From Variovorax beijingensis (GTDB lineage Bacteria > Pseudomonadota > Gammaproteobacteria > Burkholderiales > Burkholderiaceae_C): a DNA stretch of 64,000 nt. This document shows positions 17,775 to 26,305 of this stretch, piece after piece (the first letter of the stretch is position 1; the number at the start of each line of letters is the position of its first letter). A model generated the notes under the pieces. It had not been told where the DNA came from. It saw only the letters and a program-made list of their open reading frames with translations, and ran no database searches. The stretch lies in contig NZ_VIVL01000017.1 in the NCBI RefSeq assembly GCF_007828835.1, forward strand, positions 1 through 64,000, written 5' to 3'. A program made the position numbers and the translations under genes.

Positions 17775-18629
17775 ATGAAAGAAGCGGGAGCACAAAAGAG
17801 CACGGGCGCCAGGCTGCGCCGCATCGCCCGGGCGCTCGTCTTTGCGGCGCTTGCAGTCGCGCTCGCCACCTGCTGGGCCGATCCGGCGCGGCTGCGCCAG
17901 GCTTTCACGGAACAGGTCGATCGCCGCCTCGAGCCGCCGCCGGAAGAAGCGCAGCGTTACGGCCATCTCGCGCGCGATGAACTCCAGCGCGCAGGCATTG
18001 CCGAGGAGCCGTCCCAGTACGCGCTGCTGGTGGACCGCAGCGCCTCGGTCCAGGCCATCTTCGTCTTCTGGCTGCCGGCCGGTGCTGCGCCGGTGCTGGT
18101 CGGTGCAGCGCCGGTATCGACCGGGCGCCCCGGCGGATTCGAATACTTCGAGACGCCGCTCGGCGTGTTCGAGCACTCGGTGGCAAACCACGATTTCCGC
18201 GCGGAGGGCTCGCGCAACGAATTCGGCATTCGCGGCTATGGCGAAAAGGGAATGCGCGTGTTCGATTTCGGCTGGCAGCAGGCACGGCGCCTGTGGGGCC
18301 GGGGCGGCACGAGCACGATGCGGCTGCAGATGCATGCCACCGATCCCGACCGGCTCGAACCGCGGCTGGGCAGCGTGCAGTCGAAGGGCTGCATCCGCAT
18401 TCCGGCCAGCCTGAACCGCTTCCTCGACCGCCTGGGCGTGCTCGATGCCGACTACCTCAGGGCCAAGGCCGAGGGCAGCGCACCGTGGGTGCTGCCGCCG
18501 GACCAGGCGCCGGTCGAAGGCGCTGGGCGCTATCTCATCGTGGTCGACAGCGGCCGCTCCGAACGGCCCGCCTGGTCGCCACCGCCGAAGCCCGGCACAC
18601 CGCCCGCCGGCGCGGACTCCGCGCCCTAG
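17775..18629 (+). CDS. L,D-transpeptidase (YkuD) family protein
   Basis: A 284-residue exported protein with an N-terminal hydrophobic segment (about residues 18-34) serving as signal or anchor. The YkuD catalytic site is present: H187 in MHATD and SKGCIR (203-208) with nucleophile C206. Such enzymes cross-link peptidoglycan with 3-3 bonds or attach proteins to it in the periplasm. The segment before H187 is longer than in minimal family members. The start at 17775 is only moderately certain, because a strong hairpin covers the ribosome site. Its stop shares a CTAG palindrome with the stop of the convergent hemerythrin gene. Confidence 0.82.
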   Translation: MKEAGAQKSTGARLRRIARALVFAALAVALATCWADPARLRQAFTEQVDRRLEPPPEEAQRYGHLARDELQRAGIAEEPSQYALLVDRSASVQAIFVFWLPAGAAPVLVGAAPVSTGRPGGFEYFETPLGVFEHSVANHDFRAEGSRNEFGIRGYGEKGMRVFDFGWQQARRLWGRGGTSTMRLQMHATDPDRLEPRLGSVQSKGCIRIPASLNRFLDRLGVLDADYLRAKAEGSAPWVLPPDQAPVEGAGRYLIVVDSGRSERPAWSPPPKPGTPPAGADSAP

Positions 18630-19210
18630 GCCGCGGGGCCCAGCCCGATCGGCGCCGGCACGATGTTCACGATGCGGGTGAAAAGCGACTCGTACTCCCG
18701 CTCCGGCCGGTAGCCGGTGAGCGGATCGCGGTTGCGGCCGAACGCCTCGTCGAGTTCGCGCCAGTCCTCGGGGGTCAGCACCTTCTCGGCGAGCGGAAGG
18801 ATCTCGCGCTCCTCGATCGCCATGTGGTTGAGGTAGAAGTCGACGTATTGCTCCATCGCGCTTTCGAAGGCCGCCCGCCGCGAGTCGCCCAGCATCTCGA
18901 AGGCCAGCATCGCGTGCTCCACGTTGCGGATCTTCCGCTCGCCCCAGGCATGGTCGTTGTCGAGCCGGTCCATCAGTTCGCGCGAGATCGGCGTGCGGGC
19001 GCGCAGCTTGGGGAACAGCAGCTCGCTCTCCTTGCGGTGGTGCCGCTTTTCCGGGAATTCGTCCACATAGAACAGCATGGCGCGCAAGGCCGCGAAGTCG
19101 GGCGGGGTTCCCTTGCGGCGGTGCTGTTCGAGCAGCATGATGATGGAGCGCAGCATGGCGGCGAGCGCCGCATGCTCCTGGCGAATGATGCGAACGGTGG
19201 CGTGGGTCAT
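18626..19210 (-). CDS. Hemerythrin-like domain protein
   Basis: A 194-residue soluble helical protein of the hemerythrin HHE family, which binds O2 or NO at a non-haem di-iron centre. Likely iron ligands are visible: H13 in RQEHA, RHHRKESELLFP, the EHA segment and HMAIEEREILP near residue 130. The bacterial form is often induced by low oxygen or nitrosative stress. It is divergent from a universal stress protein gene across 190 bp that carry two FNR-type boxes. That supports oxygen-linked control of both genes. Confidence 0.88.
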   Translation of the reverse strand: MTHATVRIIRQEHAALAAMLRSIIMLLEQHRRKGTPPDFAALRAMLFYVDEFPEKRHHRKESELLFPKLRARTPISRELMDRLDNDHAWGERKIRNVEHAMLAFEMLGDSRRAAFESAMEQYVDFYLNHMAIEEREILPLAEKVLTPEDWRELDEAFGRNRDPLTGYRPEREYESLFTRIVNIVPAPIGLGPAA

Positions 19211-19261
19211 GGAATGGCTCCTGTGCGTACCCGAGGATCGCGGGTCCGGGCCCGCACAGGG

Positions 19262-19275
19262 TTGCTGCAGATCAA
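19262..19275. promoter_or_regulatory. FNR/Anr-like box before the hemerythrin gene
   Basis: TTGCT-GCAG-ATCAA matches the FNR consensus TTGAT-N4-ATCAA at nine of ten positions. Its centre is about 58 bp before the hemerythrin ATG, the same spacing as at the other boxes in this window. Confidence 0.6.
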
Positions 19276-19323
19276 ATGCCGTGCATGCCGTTCGATGCCT
19301 TTCGCCTGCGACGACGCTTTCGC

Positions 19324-19337
19324 TTGATCCGCATCAA
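19324..19337. promoter_or_regulatory. FNR/Anr box before the universal stress gene
   Basis: TTGAT-CCGC-ATCAA is a perfect FNR/Anr palindrome, centred about 70 bp before the universal stress protein ATG at 19401. At this spacing a class II promoter would start transcription about 30 bp before the gene. Confidence 0.8.
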
Positions 19338-19400
19338 GCCGCGCCTCGCACCGGCCCGGACACTGGCCGCATACCCACCTCAAAGCAAAGCGAGGACACC

Positions 19401-19910
19401 ATGTACCAGCGAATTCTTGTTCCTGTCGATGGAAGTTCGACATCCAGCCACGGCCTGGGCGAAGCGATTCGCCTGGCCAAGGTCACCGCGGGGCGTCTGC
19501 GCCTGATCCACGTCATCGACGAGCTCTCCTTTGCCCTGGCGATGGACGCCTACTCGGGCCGGACGGGCGACTGGCTCAACGAGCTGCGCGCAGCCGCCAC
19601 CAAGCTGCTCGAGGAAGGCAAGGCAAGGGCCGCCGCCGAAGGCGTCGAGGCCGACTCGGTGCTGTGCGACAACTTCAGGGGGGCCGTTCCGGACCGGGTT
19701 ACGGCCGAGGCGGCTTCATGGCCCGCCGACCTGATCGTGCTCGGGACGCACGGCCGGCGCGGCCTCGGCCGCATGGTGATGGGCAGCAGCGCGGAGCAGA
19801 TCCTGCGCAGCGCGAGCGTTCCGGTGCTGCTGGTGCGCGCGCCCGAATCGCACGCCAAGGCGGAAGCGGCGCGCTTCACGATGCCGAGCGGCGCTTTGGC
19901 GAGCCAGTAA
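19401..19910 (+). CDS. Universal stress protein, UspA family
   Basis: A 169-residue single-domain Usp starting MYQRILVPVDGS. It carries the ATP-binding signature G-x2-G-x9-G-S in GTHGRRGLGRMVMGSS (near residue 114), so it should bind ATP. An extension of about 20 residues follows the usual end VPVLLVRAP. A perfect FNR box lies upstream, so it is probably induced at low oxygen. A short stem-loop (GGCCGC/GCGGCC, 19918-19934) lies just after the stop and could end transcription. Confidence 0.92.
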   Translation: MYQRILVPVDGSSTSSHGLGEAIRLAKVTAGRLRLIHVIDELSFALAMDAYSGRTGDWLNELRAAATKLLEEGKARAAAEGVEADSVLCDNFRGAVPDRVTAEAASWPADLIVLGTHGRRGLGRMVMGSSAEQILRSASVPVLLVRAPESHAKAEAARFTMPSGALASQ

Positions 19911-19933
19911 CCCGGCCGGCCGCGCTGTGCGGC

Positions 19934-20155
19934 CTACCCGTCAAGCGGCACGCCGCCGCCGAAACGGCTGGTCCACTGGTCCAGCAGCTCCTGCTGAACG
20001 GCCTTGGCCGACTGCTGCCAGGCGGCCAGCATTCCCCACTGGATCTGCTGCGCCTGCAGCACGCTTGCGCCGCAGGCCGCCTGCCAGTCGAGCAGGGAGC
20101 GAAAATAGGCATCGGTCCATGCCGATGCCGGAGTCGCGGAAAGCTTGCTGTCCAT
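19934..20155 (-). CDS. Small phasin-like hypothetical protein
   Basis: A 73-residue soluble helical protein starting MDSKLSATPAS, with a strong ribosome site (AGGAGA) before ATG 20155. Its Trp/Gln/Ala-rich amphipathic helices (DWQAACGASVLQAQQIQWG, QQELLDQW) resemble phasins and other polyhydroxyalkanoate granule proteins. The match is by pattern only and a true phasin would be longer. It follows the desaturase gene by 49 bp on the same strand, so the two probably share a transcript and the low-oxygen setting. Confidence 0.6.
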   Translation of the reverse strand: MDSKLSATPASAWTDAYFRSLLDWQAACGASVLQAQQIQWGMLAAWQQSAKAVQQELLDQWTSRFGGGVPLDG

Positions 20156-20204
20156 GCTGTTCTCCTGTGTTGTCGGGAAACGAAATCGTGCGGGTCGGGC
20201 CAGG

Positions 20205-21392
20205 TCAGGCGTAGGAACGCAGGCGCTTCGAGAATTCGGCCAGGGGCGCGATGCCGCTGGCCTCCGCGCGCTGGCACCAGTCCTGCAATTGCCCGACAAG
20301 CTGTTCGCCCGTTGCGGCGGAACGGCTCCACAACGCCGTCAGCTCCCTGCGCATCGAGTACATCGTATCGAGCGCGCGCGATCCGCGCAAAGCCAGCGCA
20401 AGCCGCATGCGCCGCGATTCATCGAGCATGCGCTCGTCCTTGGCCAGCCAGTGCCTCACGGCCCGCAGCGAATGAGCCTCGCGCGGCGACAGGCGGCGCA
20501 GCCGGCCGAACTCTTCGGCATAGGCCTGCTTCAGGGAACGCGCATAGCTCGAGAGCACGTCGTAGTGGCACCGGATGACCGCCTGCACGGTTTCCAGGTC
20601 GACGGCCGGCTTGGGCGCCGCGAGCCGCGGCGTCGGCGCCACGTGCTTCACGGTGGCAAGGCCGAGCGCCTGCAGCGCGCGGATGTACAGCCAGCCCACA
20701 TCGAATTCGTACCACTTGCACGACAGCCTGGCCGAAGTGGGAAAAGCGTGATGGTTGTTGTGAAGCTCCTCCCCGCCGATCAGGATGCCGATCGGCGAGA
20801 TGTTCGTGCTCGCGTCGGGCGCTGGCCAGTTGCGATAGCCCCAATAGTGGCCGATGCCGTTGACCACGCCGGCGGCCCAGAACGGGATCCACGCGATCTG
20901 CGCGAGAAGAATCAACCCACCCGGCACCACCCCGAAGAGCACCATGTCCACGATGCCCATCAGCACGATGCCGAGAATCTTGTGGCGCGAATACAGCCTG
21001 CGCTCGATCCAGTCGTCCGGCGTGCCGTGGCCGTAGCGCGCAATGGTTTCCGGCTTGTCGCTCTCGCGGATGTAGAGGAAGACACCGCCCCACAGCACCC
21101 GGTTGATGCCCAGCACCTGCGGGCTGTGCGGGTCTTCGGGGGTGTCGCACCTGGCGTGGTGCTTGCGGTGCACGGCGGCCCATTCCTTCGTCACCATGCC
21201 CGTGGTCAGCCAGAGCCAGAAGCGGAAGAAATGGCTCGTCGCGGGATGCAGCTCGAGCGCGCGATGCGCCTGGTGGCGGTGCAGGAAGATGGTGACCGAG
21301 GCGATGGTGACGTGGGTCAGCGCGAGCGCCACGAGCACGGCGCCCCACCATGGAAGATCGAAGACGCCGGAGAAGAGTACGGACTGCTGCAT
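20205..21392 (-). CDS. Membrane fatty acid (acyl-CoA) desaturase with C-terminal extension
   Basis: A 395-residue integral membrane di-iron desaturase that inserts a double bond into acyl chains using O2. All three histidine boxes are visible: HRHQAH (38-43), HRKHH in the second loop, and HNNHH (HNNHHAFPTS). Four hydrophobic segments surround them. After about residue 270 there is an extra, soluble, Arg-rich helical domain of about 125 residues that minimal desaturases lack. The start at 21392 is set by the AAGAGGTG site upstream; the frame is open earlier without one. A degenerate FNR-like site lies about 60 bp upstream. Confidence 0.87.
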   Translation of the reverse strand: MQQSVLFSGVFDLPWWGAVLVALALTHVTIASVTIFLHRHQAHRALELHPATSHFFRFWLWLTTGMVTKEWAAVHRKHHARCDTPEDPHSPQVLGINRVLWGGVFLYIRESDKPETIARYGHGTPDDWIERRLYSRHKILGIVLMGIVDMVLFGVVPGGLILLAQIAWIPFWAAGVVNGIGHYWGYRNWPAPDASTNISPIGILIGGEELHNNHHAFPTSARLSCKWYEFDVGWLYIRALQALGLATVKHVAPTPRLAAPKPAVDLETVQAVIRCHYDVLSSYARSLKQAYAEEFGRLRRLSPREAHSLRAVRHWLAKDERMLDESRRMRLALALRGSRALDTMYSMRRELTALWSRSAATGEQLVGQLQDWCQRAEASGIAPLAEFSKRLRSYA

Positions 21393-21444
21393 TTGCACCT
21401 CTTGGACAACCGCGGCATTCTGCAAAGCGCCCGATGCCCGGGCC

Positions 21445-21458
21445 TTGATCTGGCGCAA
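21445..21458. promoter_or_regulatory. Degenerate FNR-like site before the desaturase
   Basis: Read leftward it is TTGCG-CCAG-ATCAA: one perfect half-site and one half with two mismatches. Its centre is about 60 bp before the desaturase ATG, like the better boxes nearby. It may be fortuitous; I list it because of the matching position. Confidence 0.35.
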
Positions 21459-21697
21459 GCCGGCCGCGGCCGCGCGGCCAAAGAATCGAAGCGTTCGGTG
21501 CCGGCGTAAGAGATGTGAAAGAACGCGACCGTCGGGGCCCGCTCCCGCTTCGCGCAAAAGACCTGCGGAAAACATTGGAATTGCAGCGCGCAGGCAAGGT
21601 GCAAACTGTGCGCGCCGATAGTGTCGGCAAGGAGCGCGTTGCGAATCACGCTGCGGACGTCGCAGCAAGAAGCCCCCTCTTCCTCGAAAGGTTTGAA

Positions 21698-21928
21698 ATG
21701 AACCCCGATATTCAACTCAGGCACGAGGTCTTCGCCCAGCTGAACTGGGACCCGGCGGTGTGCAGTTGCGACGTCGACGTGCGCGTGGCCGACGGCGTGG
21801 TCACCCTGCAGGGCCGACTGGCCAGCGAGGATCTGAAGAGCGCCGTCGAGCGCGCCGTGCGCCGCGCCGAAGGCGTCAAGCGGATCATCAACCAGCTGAC
21901 CACCGCGGAATGCGCAAACAATGGCTGA
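21698..21928 (+). CDS. BON domain protein
   Basis: A 76-residue protein consisting of a single BON domain: the D-x-R-V-x-D-G-V-V-x-L-x-G core is visible as VDVRVADGVVTLQGRLAS, then the KSAVERAVRRAEGVKRIINQL helix and strand. BON domains bind membranes or phospholipids and usually sit in the periplasm, but no signal peptide is present, so a cytoplasmic role is implied. Ribosome site GAAAGG precedes ATG 21698. Its end overlaps the phosphoketolase start by eight bases, so the two genes are translationally coupled. Confidence 0.85.
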   Translation: MNPDIQLRHEVFAQLNWDPAVCSCDVDVRVADGVVTLQGRLASEDLKSAVERAVRRAEGVKRIINQLTTAECANNG

Positions 21929-24272
21929 ACACGACGACTTCGCACTGCTGGACGCCTGGTGGCGCGCGGCCAACTACCTGTCCGTGGGCCAGATCTACCT
22001 GATGGACAACCCGCTGCTGCGCGAGAAGCTGAGCCTTTCGCACATCAAGCCGCGGCTGCTCGGCCACTGGGGCACGACGCCGGGCCTGAACTTCATCTAC
22101 GCGCACATGAACCGCGCCATCGCGGCGCGCGAACTCGACGCCATCTTCATTGCGGGTCCCGGCCACGGCGGCCCGGGCGTGGTCGCCAATACCTATCTCG
22201 AGGGCACCTACAGCGAGGTCTACCCCGCCATCGGCCGGGATGCCGACGGCATGAAGCGGCTCTTCACGCAGTTCTCGTTTCCGGGCGGCATTCCGAGCCA
22301 TGTGGCACCGGAAACGCCGGGTTCGATCCATGAAGGCGGCGAGCTCGGCTATTCGCTGCTGCACGCCTATGGCGCGGTGTTCGACAACCCCGCCCTGCTC
22401 GCCTGCTGCGTGATCGGCGACGGCGAGGCCGAAACCGGCGCGCTGGCCGCAAGCTGGCATTCCAACAAGTTCCTGAACCCCGAGAGCGACGGCGCCGTGC
22501 TGCCGATCCTGCATTTGAACGGCTACAAGATCGCCGGCCCCACGGTGCTCGCGCGCATTCCGGACGAAGAGCTGGCGCAGCTGCTGCGGGGCTACGGACA
22601 CGAGCCGTATTTCGTTGCCGGGCACGAGCCCGCGCAGATGCACCGGCTGATGGCGGCCGCGCTCGACAAGGCGCTCGACGATATCCACGCCATCCAGGCC
22701 AGCGCCCGCAAGAGCGGCTTCCGCGAGCGGCCGCGCTGGCCGATGATCGTGCTGCGCTCGCCCAAGGGCTGGACCGGGCCGCGGCAGGTGGACGGCGTGC
22801 CGGTCGAGGGCACCTTCCGCGCGCACCAGGTGCCGCTCACCGGCTTTTCCGCCAAGCCGGAGCATGTGGGCCTGCTCGAAGACTGGATGCGCAGCTATCG
22901 GCCCGAAGAACTTTTCGATGCGGCCGGCGCGCTGCGTCCCGAGATCGCGGCGCTCGCGCCCAAGGGAACGAGGCGCATGAGCGCCAATCCGCATGCCAAC
23001 GGCGGCCTGCTGCTCCGCGACCTGGCCATGCCGCCCTTCCGCGAGCACGCCGTCACGGTCACGGCGCCGGGCGCCGCGGATGCGGAGGCCACGCGCATCG
23101 CCGGCCGGTTCCTGCGCGATGTGATGCGCCGCAACGAGGCGGCGCGCAACTTCCGCGTCATGGGGCCGGACGAAACCACGTCGAACCGCCTGGACGCGCT
23201 GTTCGAGGTCACGGCGCGGAATTCCACCGCCGAGATCCTCGCCGGCGACGACCATGTGTCGCCCGAAGGCCGCGTGATGGAGGTGCTCAGCGAGCACCTT
23301 TGCCAGGGCTGGCTCGAAGGCTACCTGCTCACCGGACGCCATGGCTTCTTCTCGTGCTACGAGGCCTTCATCCACATCGTCGATTCGATGTTCAACCAGC
23401 ACGCCAAGTGGCTCAAGGTGGCGCGCGGCATCGGCTGGCGGCGCCCGATCGCCTCGCTCAACTACCTGCTCACCAGCCATGTCTGGCGGCAGGACCACAA
23501 CGGCTTCAGCCACCAGGACCCGGGCTTTCTCGACCACGTGGTGAACAAGAAGGCCGAGGTGGTGCGCGTGTACCTGCCGCCCGACGCCAACACGCTGCTG
23601 TCGGTGGTCGACCATTGCCTGCGCAGCCGCAACTACGTGAACGTGATCGTCGCGGGCAAGCAGCCGGGCCCGCAGTGGCTGGACATCGAATCCGCGGTGC
23701 GCCATTGCACCGTGGGCCTGGGCATCTGGACCTGGGCCAGCAACGACGAAGACGCCGCGCCGGACGTGGTGATGGCCTGCGCCGGCGACGTGCCCACGCT
23801 CGAGACGCTGGCCGCGGTCGACCTGCTGCGCAGGATGCTGCCCGAACTGAAGGTGCGCGTGGTGAACGTGGTCGACCTGATGGCGCTGCAATCGCCCGAT
23901 GCGCATCCGCACGGGCTGCCCGACGCGGAGTTCGACGCCGTCTTCACCACCGACCGGCCGGTGATCTTCGCGTTCCACGGCTATCCCTCGCTGGTCCACC
24001 GGCTCACCTACAAGCGCACCAACCACGACAGCTTCCATGTCCACGGCTATTGCGAGGAAGGCACCACCACCACGCCCTTCGACATGACCGTGCTCAACCA
24101 GCTCGACCGCTTCCACCTGGCGGCCGACGCCATTGCGCGCGTCGAACGCTTTCGCAACAGCGCGGGCCATGTGCAGCAGCATCTGCGCGACAAGCTGCTG
24201 GAGCACCGCGCCTACGTGAGCGTGCACGGCAAGGACATGCCGGAGATCGAAGACTGGCGCTGGGCGGGCTGA
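21921..24272 (+). CDS. xfp: Phosphoketolase (xylulose-5-phosphate/fructose-6-phosphate)
   Basis: A 783-residue thiamine-diphosphate enzyme of full family length. It splits xylulose 5-phosphate or fructose 6-phosphate with phosphate to give acetyl phosphate and a shorter sugar phosphate. Visible family features are GHWGTTPGLNFIYAH, GPGHGGPG, the cofactor motif IGDGEAETG and FSHQDPG-type text (GFSHQDPGFLDHV). Acetyl phosphate can yield ATP without oxygen through acetate kinase, which fits the low-oxygen neighbourhood. It overlaps the BON gene by eight bases. No acetate kinase or phosphotransacetylase gene is in the window. Confidence 0.95.
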   Translation: MAEHDDFALLDAWWRAANYLSVGQIYLMDNPLLREKLSLSHIKPRLLGHWGTTPGLNFIYAHMNRAIAARELDAIFIAGPGHGGPGVVANTYLEGTYSEVYPAIGRDADGMKRLFTQFSFPGGIPSHVAPETPGSIHEGGELGYSLLHAYGAVFDNPALLACCVIGDGEAETGALAASWHSNKFLNPESDGAVLPILHLNGYKIAGPTVLARIPDEELAQLLRGYGHEPYFVAGHEPAQMHRLMAAALDKALDDIHAIQASARKSGFRERPRWPMIVLRSPKGWTGPRQVDGVPVEGTFRAHQVPLTGFSAKPEHVGLLEDWMRSYRPEELFDAAGALRPEIAALAPKGTRRMSANPHANGGLLLRDLAMPPFREHAVTVTAPGAADAEATRIAGRFLRDVMRRNEAARNFRVMGPDETTSNRLDALFEVTARNSTAEILAGDDHVSPEGRVMEVLSEHLCQGWLEGYLLTGRHGFFSCYEAFIHIVDSMFNQHAKWLKVARGIGWRRPIASLNYLLTSHVWRQDHNGFSHQDPGFLDHVVNKKAEVVRVYLPPDANTLLSVVDHCLRSRNYVNVIVAGKQPGPQWLDIESAVRHCTVGLGIWTWASNDEDAAPDVVMACAGDVPTLETLAAVDLLRRMLPELKVRVVNVVDLMALQSPDAHPHGLPDAEFDAVFTTDRPVIFAFHGYPSLVHRLTYKRTNHDSFHVHGYCEEGTTTTPFDMTVLNQLDRFHLAADAIARVERFRNSAGHVQQHLRDKLLEHRAYVSVHGKDMPEIEDWRWAG

Positions 24273-24287
24273 AGCGGCGCGCGCCGT

Positions 24288-24992
24288 TCAGCGGCACCAG
24301 TCGGCGATCCGGTGGCCGAGGTCCGACCAGAGCGCCTGCAGTGCCACGGCCGCCAGCAGCACACCGGCAAGTCGCGCGCCCCAGGCCTGGAGCCGGTCGG
24401 TGCCGCCCCAGCGCAGCCGCTGCCAGAGCCACGGCGCCAGCACCAGCGAGATGCCGCTGCCGATGGCAAACAGCACCATCGACAGGCCGCCCTGCAGCGG
24501 ACTGTTGCCCAGGCTGGCCAGCAGCAGCGCCGAGTAGAGCAGCCCGCAAGGCATGGCCACCCAGAGTGCGCCCGCTGCCAGAAGGCCCGTCGGCGTGCCC
24601 CCGGCCCACGGCCGAAGGCGCGCTTCGAGCGTGCGGCCGATGCGCTGCGCCCAAACCGGCTGCCGGCCCGCGACGGCCAGCATGGCGCCCCACGCGAACA
24701 CGAACACATGCAGCAGCATCCACAGCGGCCTGAGCGCTGCGACCTGCGCGCTGGCCTGGGCCAGGCTGTCCACACTCGCGGCGGCGATGGCGCCCGCGGC
24801 GGCGTAGCTCGCGATGCGGCCCAGGTGGAAGGCCGCCGGCGCCGCGAAGGCGGTGCCTGCATGGCCGCCCGCCGTGGCCGCTGCCGGCACGATGCGGATC
24901 ACCGCCGCCGAAGCCGCGCCGCACATGGCCACGCAGTGCGGGCCGCCTGCCAGGCCCATCAGCAAGGCGGCGCCGGCCCATGCGGTCTGCAT
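24288..24992 (-). CDS. TauE/SafE (DsbD-like) family membrane protein of the cbb3 cluster
   Basis: A 234-residue membrane protein with about six segments. Conserved cysteine motifs HCVAMCGA near the N-terminus and MPCGLLYSALLLA in the middle mark the subgroup regularly found in cbb3 oxidase clusters. It is annotated as a sulfite exporter or heavy-metal transporter but is more likely linked to copper or thiol supply for oxidase assembly. ATG 24992 begins two bases after the hemN stop (TGAGCATG), so it is the last gene of the leftward ccoN-to-hemN unit. Exact substrate is unknown. Confidence 0.8.
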   Translation of the reverse strand: MQTAWAGAALLMGLAGGPHCVAMCGAASAAVIRIVPAAATAGGHAGTAFAAPAAFHLGRIASYAAAGAIAAASVDSLAQASAQVAALRPLWMLLHVFVFAWGAMLAVAGRQPVWAQRIGRTLEARLRPWAGGTPTGLLAAGALWVAMPCGLLYSALLLASLGNSPLQGGLSMVLFAIGSGISLVLAPWLWQRLRWGGTDRLQAWGARLAGVLLAAVALQALWSDLGHRIADWCR

Positions 24993-24994
24993 GC

Positions 24995-26305
24995 TCAGAC
25001 CACGCGCGAAAAGCGCGTGCGGTTCTCGCGGCAATAGCGGTCGAACACCATGGCAATGGCGCGCACCACGAACCAGCCCTGCGCCGTGACCTCGATGTCA
25101 TGATCGCTGACCCGCACCAGCCCCTGGGCCGCGAGCGGCCCGAGCGCCGCGAACTCGGCCGCGAAGTAGTGCCGGAAGTCGATGCGGTGCGCCTCGCCGA
25201 TGGCGTCGTCGAGCAGGTCGTAGTAGGTGTCCAGCGTCTTGGCGTTCTGGTTGTAGGTGGCCCCGATGCGGCCGATGGCGGAAACACCGAGTGCCACCAG
25301 GTCGCCCTCCGGCTGCGTGCTGTAGCCCTGGAAGTCGCGTTGCAGCCGCCCCTGCCGCTTGGCCACCGCCAGCGGATCGTCCGGCAGCGCGAAGTGGTCC
25401 ATGCCGATGTAGACGTAGCCGGCATCGCTGAGCGTGGCAATGGCGCTGGAGAGCATCCGCACCCGCGCCGCGGCGTCGGGCAGCTCCTCCGCGGCAATGC
25501 GCCGCTGCGGCTTGAAGCGCTCGGGCAGGTGCGCATAGGCATAGAGCGCGATGCGGTCGGGCCGAAGCTCGCAGACCTGGGCCATCGTGCGCTCGAAGGA
25601 GGCGTCGTTCTGGCGCGGCAGCCCGTAGATCAGGTCGGCGTTGATCGACTTGAAGCCCAGCGCGCGCGCATCGGCCATCAAGCCGAACACCTGGTGCGCG
25701 GGCTGGATGCGGTGCACGGCCTTCTGCACCTCGGGGTCGAAGTCCTGCACGCCGAAGCTCAGCCGGTTGAAGCCCAGCGCCGCCAGGCTGGCGAGCCGTG
25801 CGGCATCGACGGTGCGCGGATCGATCTCGATGGACCATTCGCCGCCCGCTATGAAGTCGAAGGATTCGCGCAGCATGGCCAGGAGTTCACCGAGCTGCGC
25901 GTCGCTCAGGAAGGTGGGCGTGCCGCCGCCCAGGTGCAGCTGGCTCACGGCGGCGCGGCGGCCGAGCTGCGCGGCCTGCAGCCGGGTCTCGCGCGCCAGG
26001 TAGGCCAGGTACTGGGTGGCCCGCTCGCGGTGCCGCGTCACCACCTTGTTGCATGCGCAGTAGTAGCACAGCGATTCGCAGAACGGAATGTGCACATAGA
26101 GCGACAGCGGCGGCGCCGAAGTGCCCGCATCGCGCCGCTCGCGCAGCGCCGCCGCGTACTCGTCCGCGCCAAAGGCCTCGATGAACCGGTCGGCCGTGGG
26201 ATACGAGGTGTAGCGCGGGCCGGCGACGTCGAACTGCCGCAGCACGGCGGCGGACAAGGGGGCGGCAAGGGGCGCCTCGATGAAGGCGGTGCAGGGCTGT
26301 GTCAT
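24995..26305 (-). CDS. hemN: Oxygen-independent coproporphyrinogen III oxidase
   Basis: A 436-residue radical-SAM enzyme that converts coproporphyrinogen III to protoporphyrinogen IX without O2, so haem can be made when oxygen is scarce. The cluster motif C-x3-C-x2-C is CESLCYYC (C76, C80, C83) after PLSLYVHIPF. The RYTSYPTADRF N-terminus, LHLGGGTPTFL and LIYGLPRQ are typical of HemN rather than the HemW look-alikes. ATG 26305 overlaps the preceding small gene by ATGA. Its place in the oxidase operon matches the haem demand of CcoN, CcoO and CcoP. Confidence 0.93.
   Translation of the reverse strand: MTQPCTAFIEAPLAAPLSAAVLRQFDVAGPRYTSYPTADRFIEAFGADEYAAALRERRDAGTSAPPLSLYVHIPFCESLCYYCACNKVVTRHRERATQYLAYLARETRLQAAQLGRRAAVSQLHLGGGTPTFLSDAQLGELLAMLRESFDFIAGGEWSIEIDPRTVDAARLASLAALGFNRLSFGVQDFDPEVQKAVHRIQPAHQVFGLMADARALGFKSINADLIYGLPRQNDASFERTMAQVCELRPDRIALYAYAHLPERFKPQRRIAAEELPDAAARVRMLSSAIATLSDAGYVYIGMDHFALPDDPLAVAKRQGRLQRDFQGYSTQPEGDLVALGVSAIGRIGATYNQNAKTLDTYYDLLDDAIGEAHRIDFRHYFAAEFAALGPLAAQGLVRVSDHDIEVTAQGWFVVRAIAMVFDRYCRENRTRFSRVV

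Noticed and set aside
21888..24227. A 779-codon open frame on the - strand opposite phosphoketolase
   Set aside because: Composition is His/Arg/Ala-rich with no recognisable domain; the + strand encodes a full-length phosphoketolase. Shadow frame.
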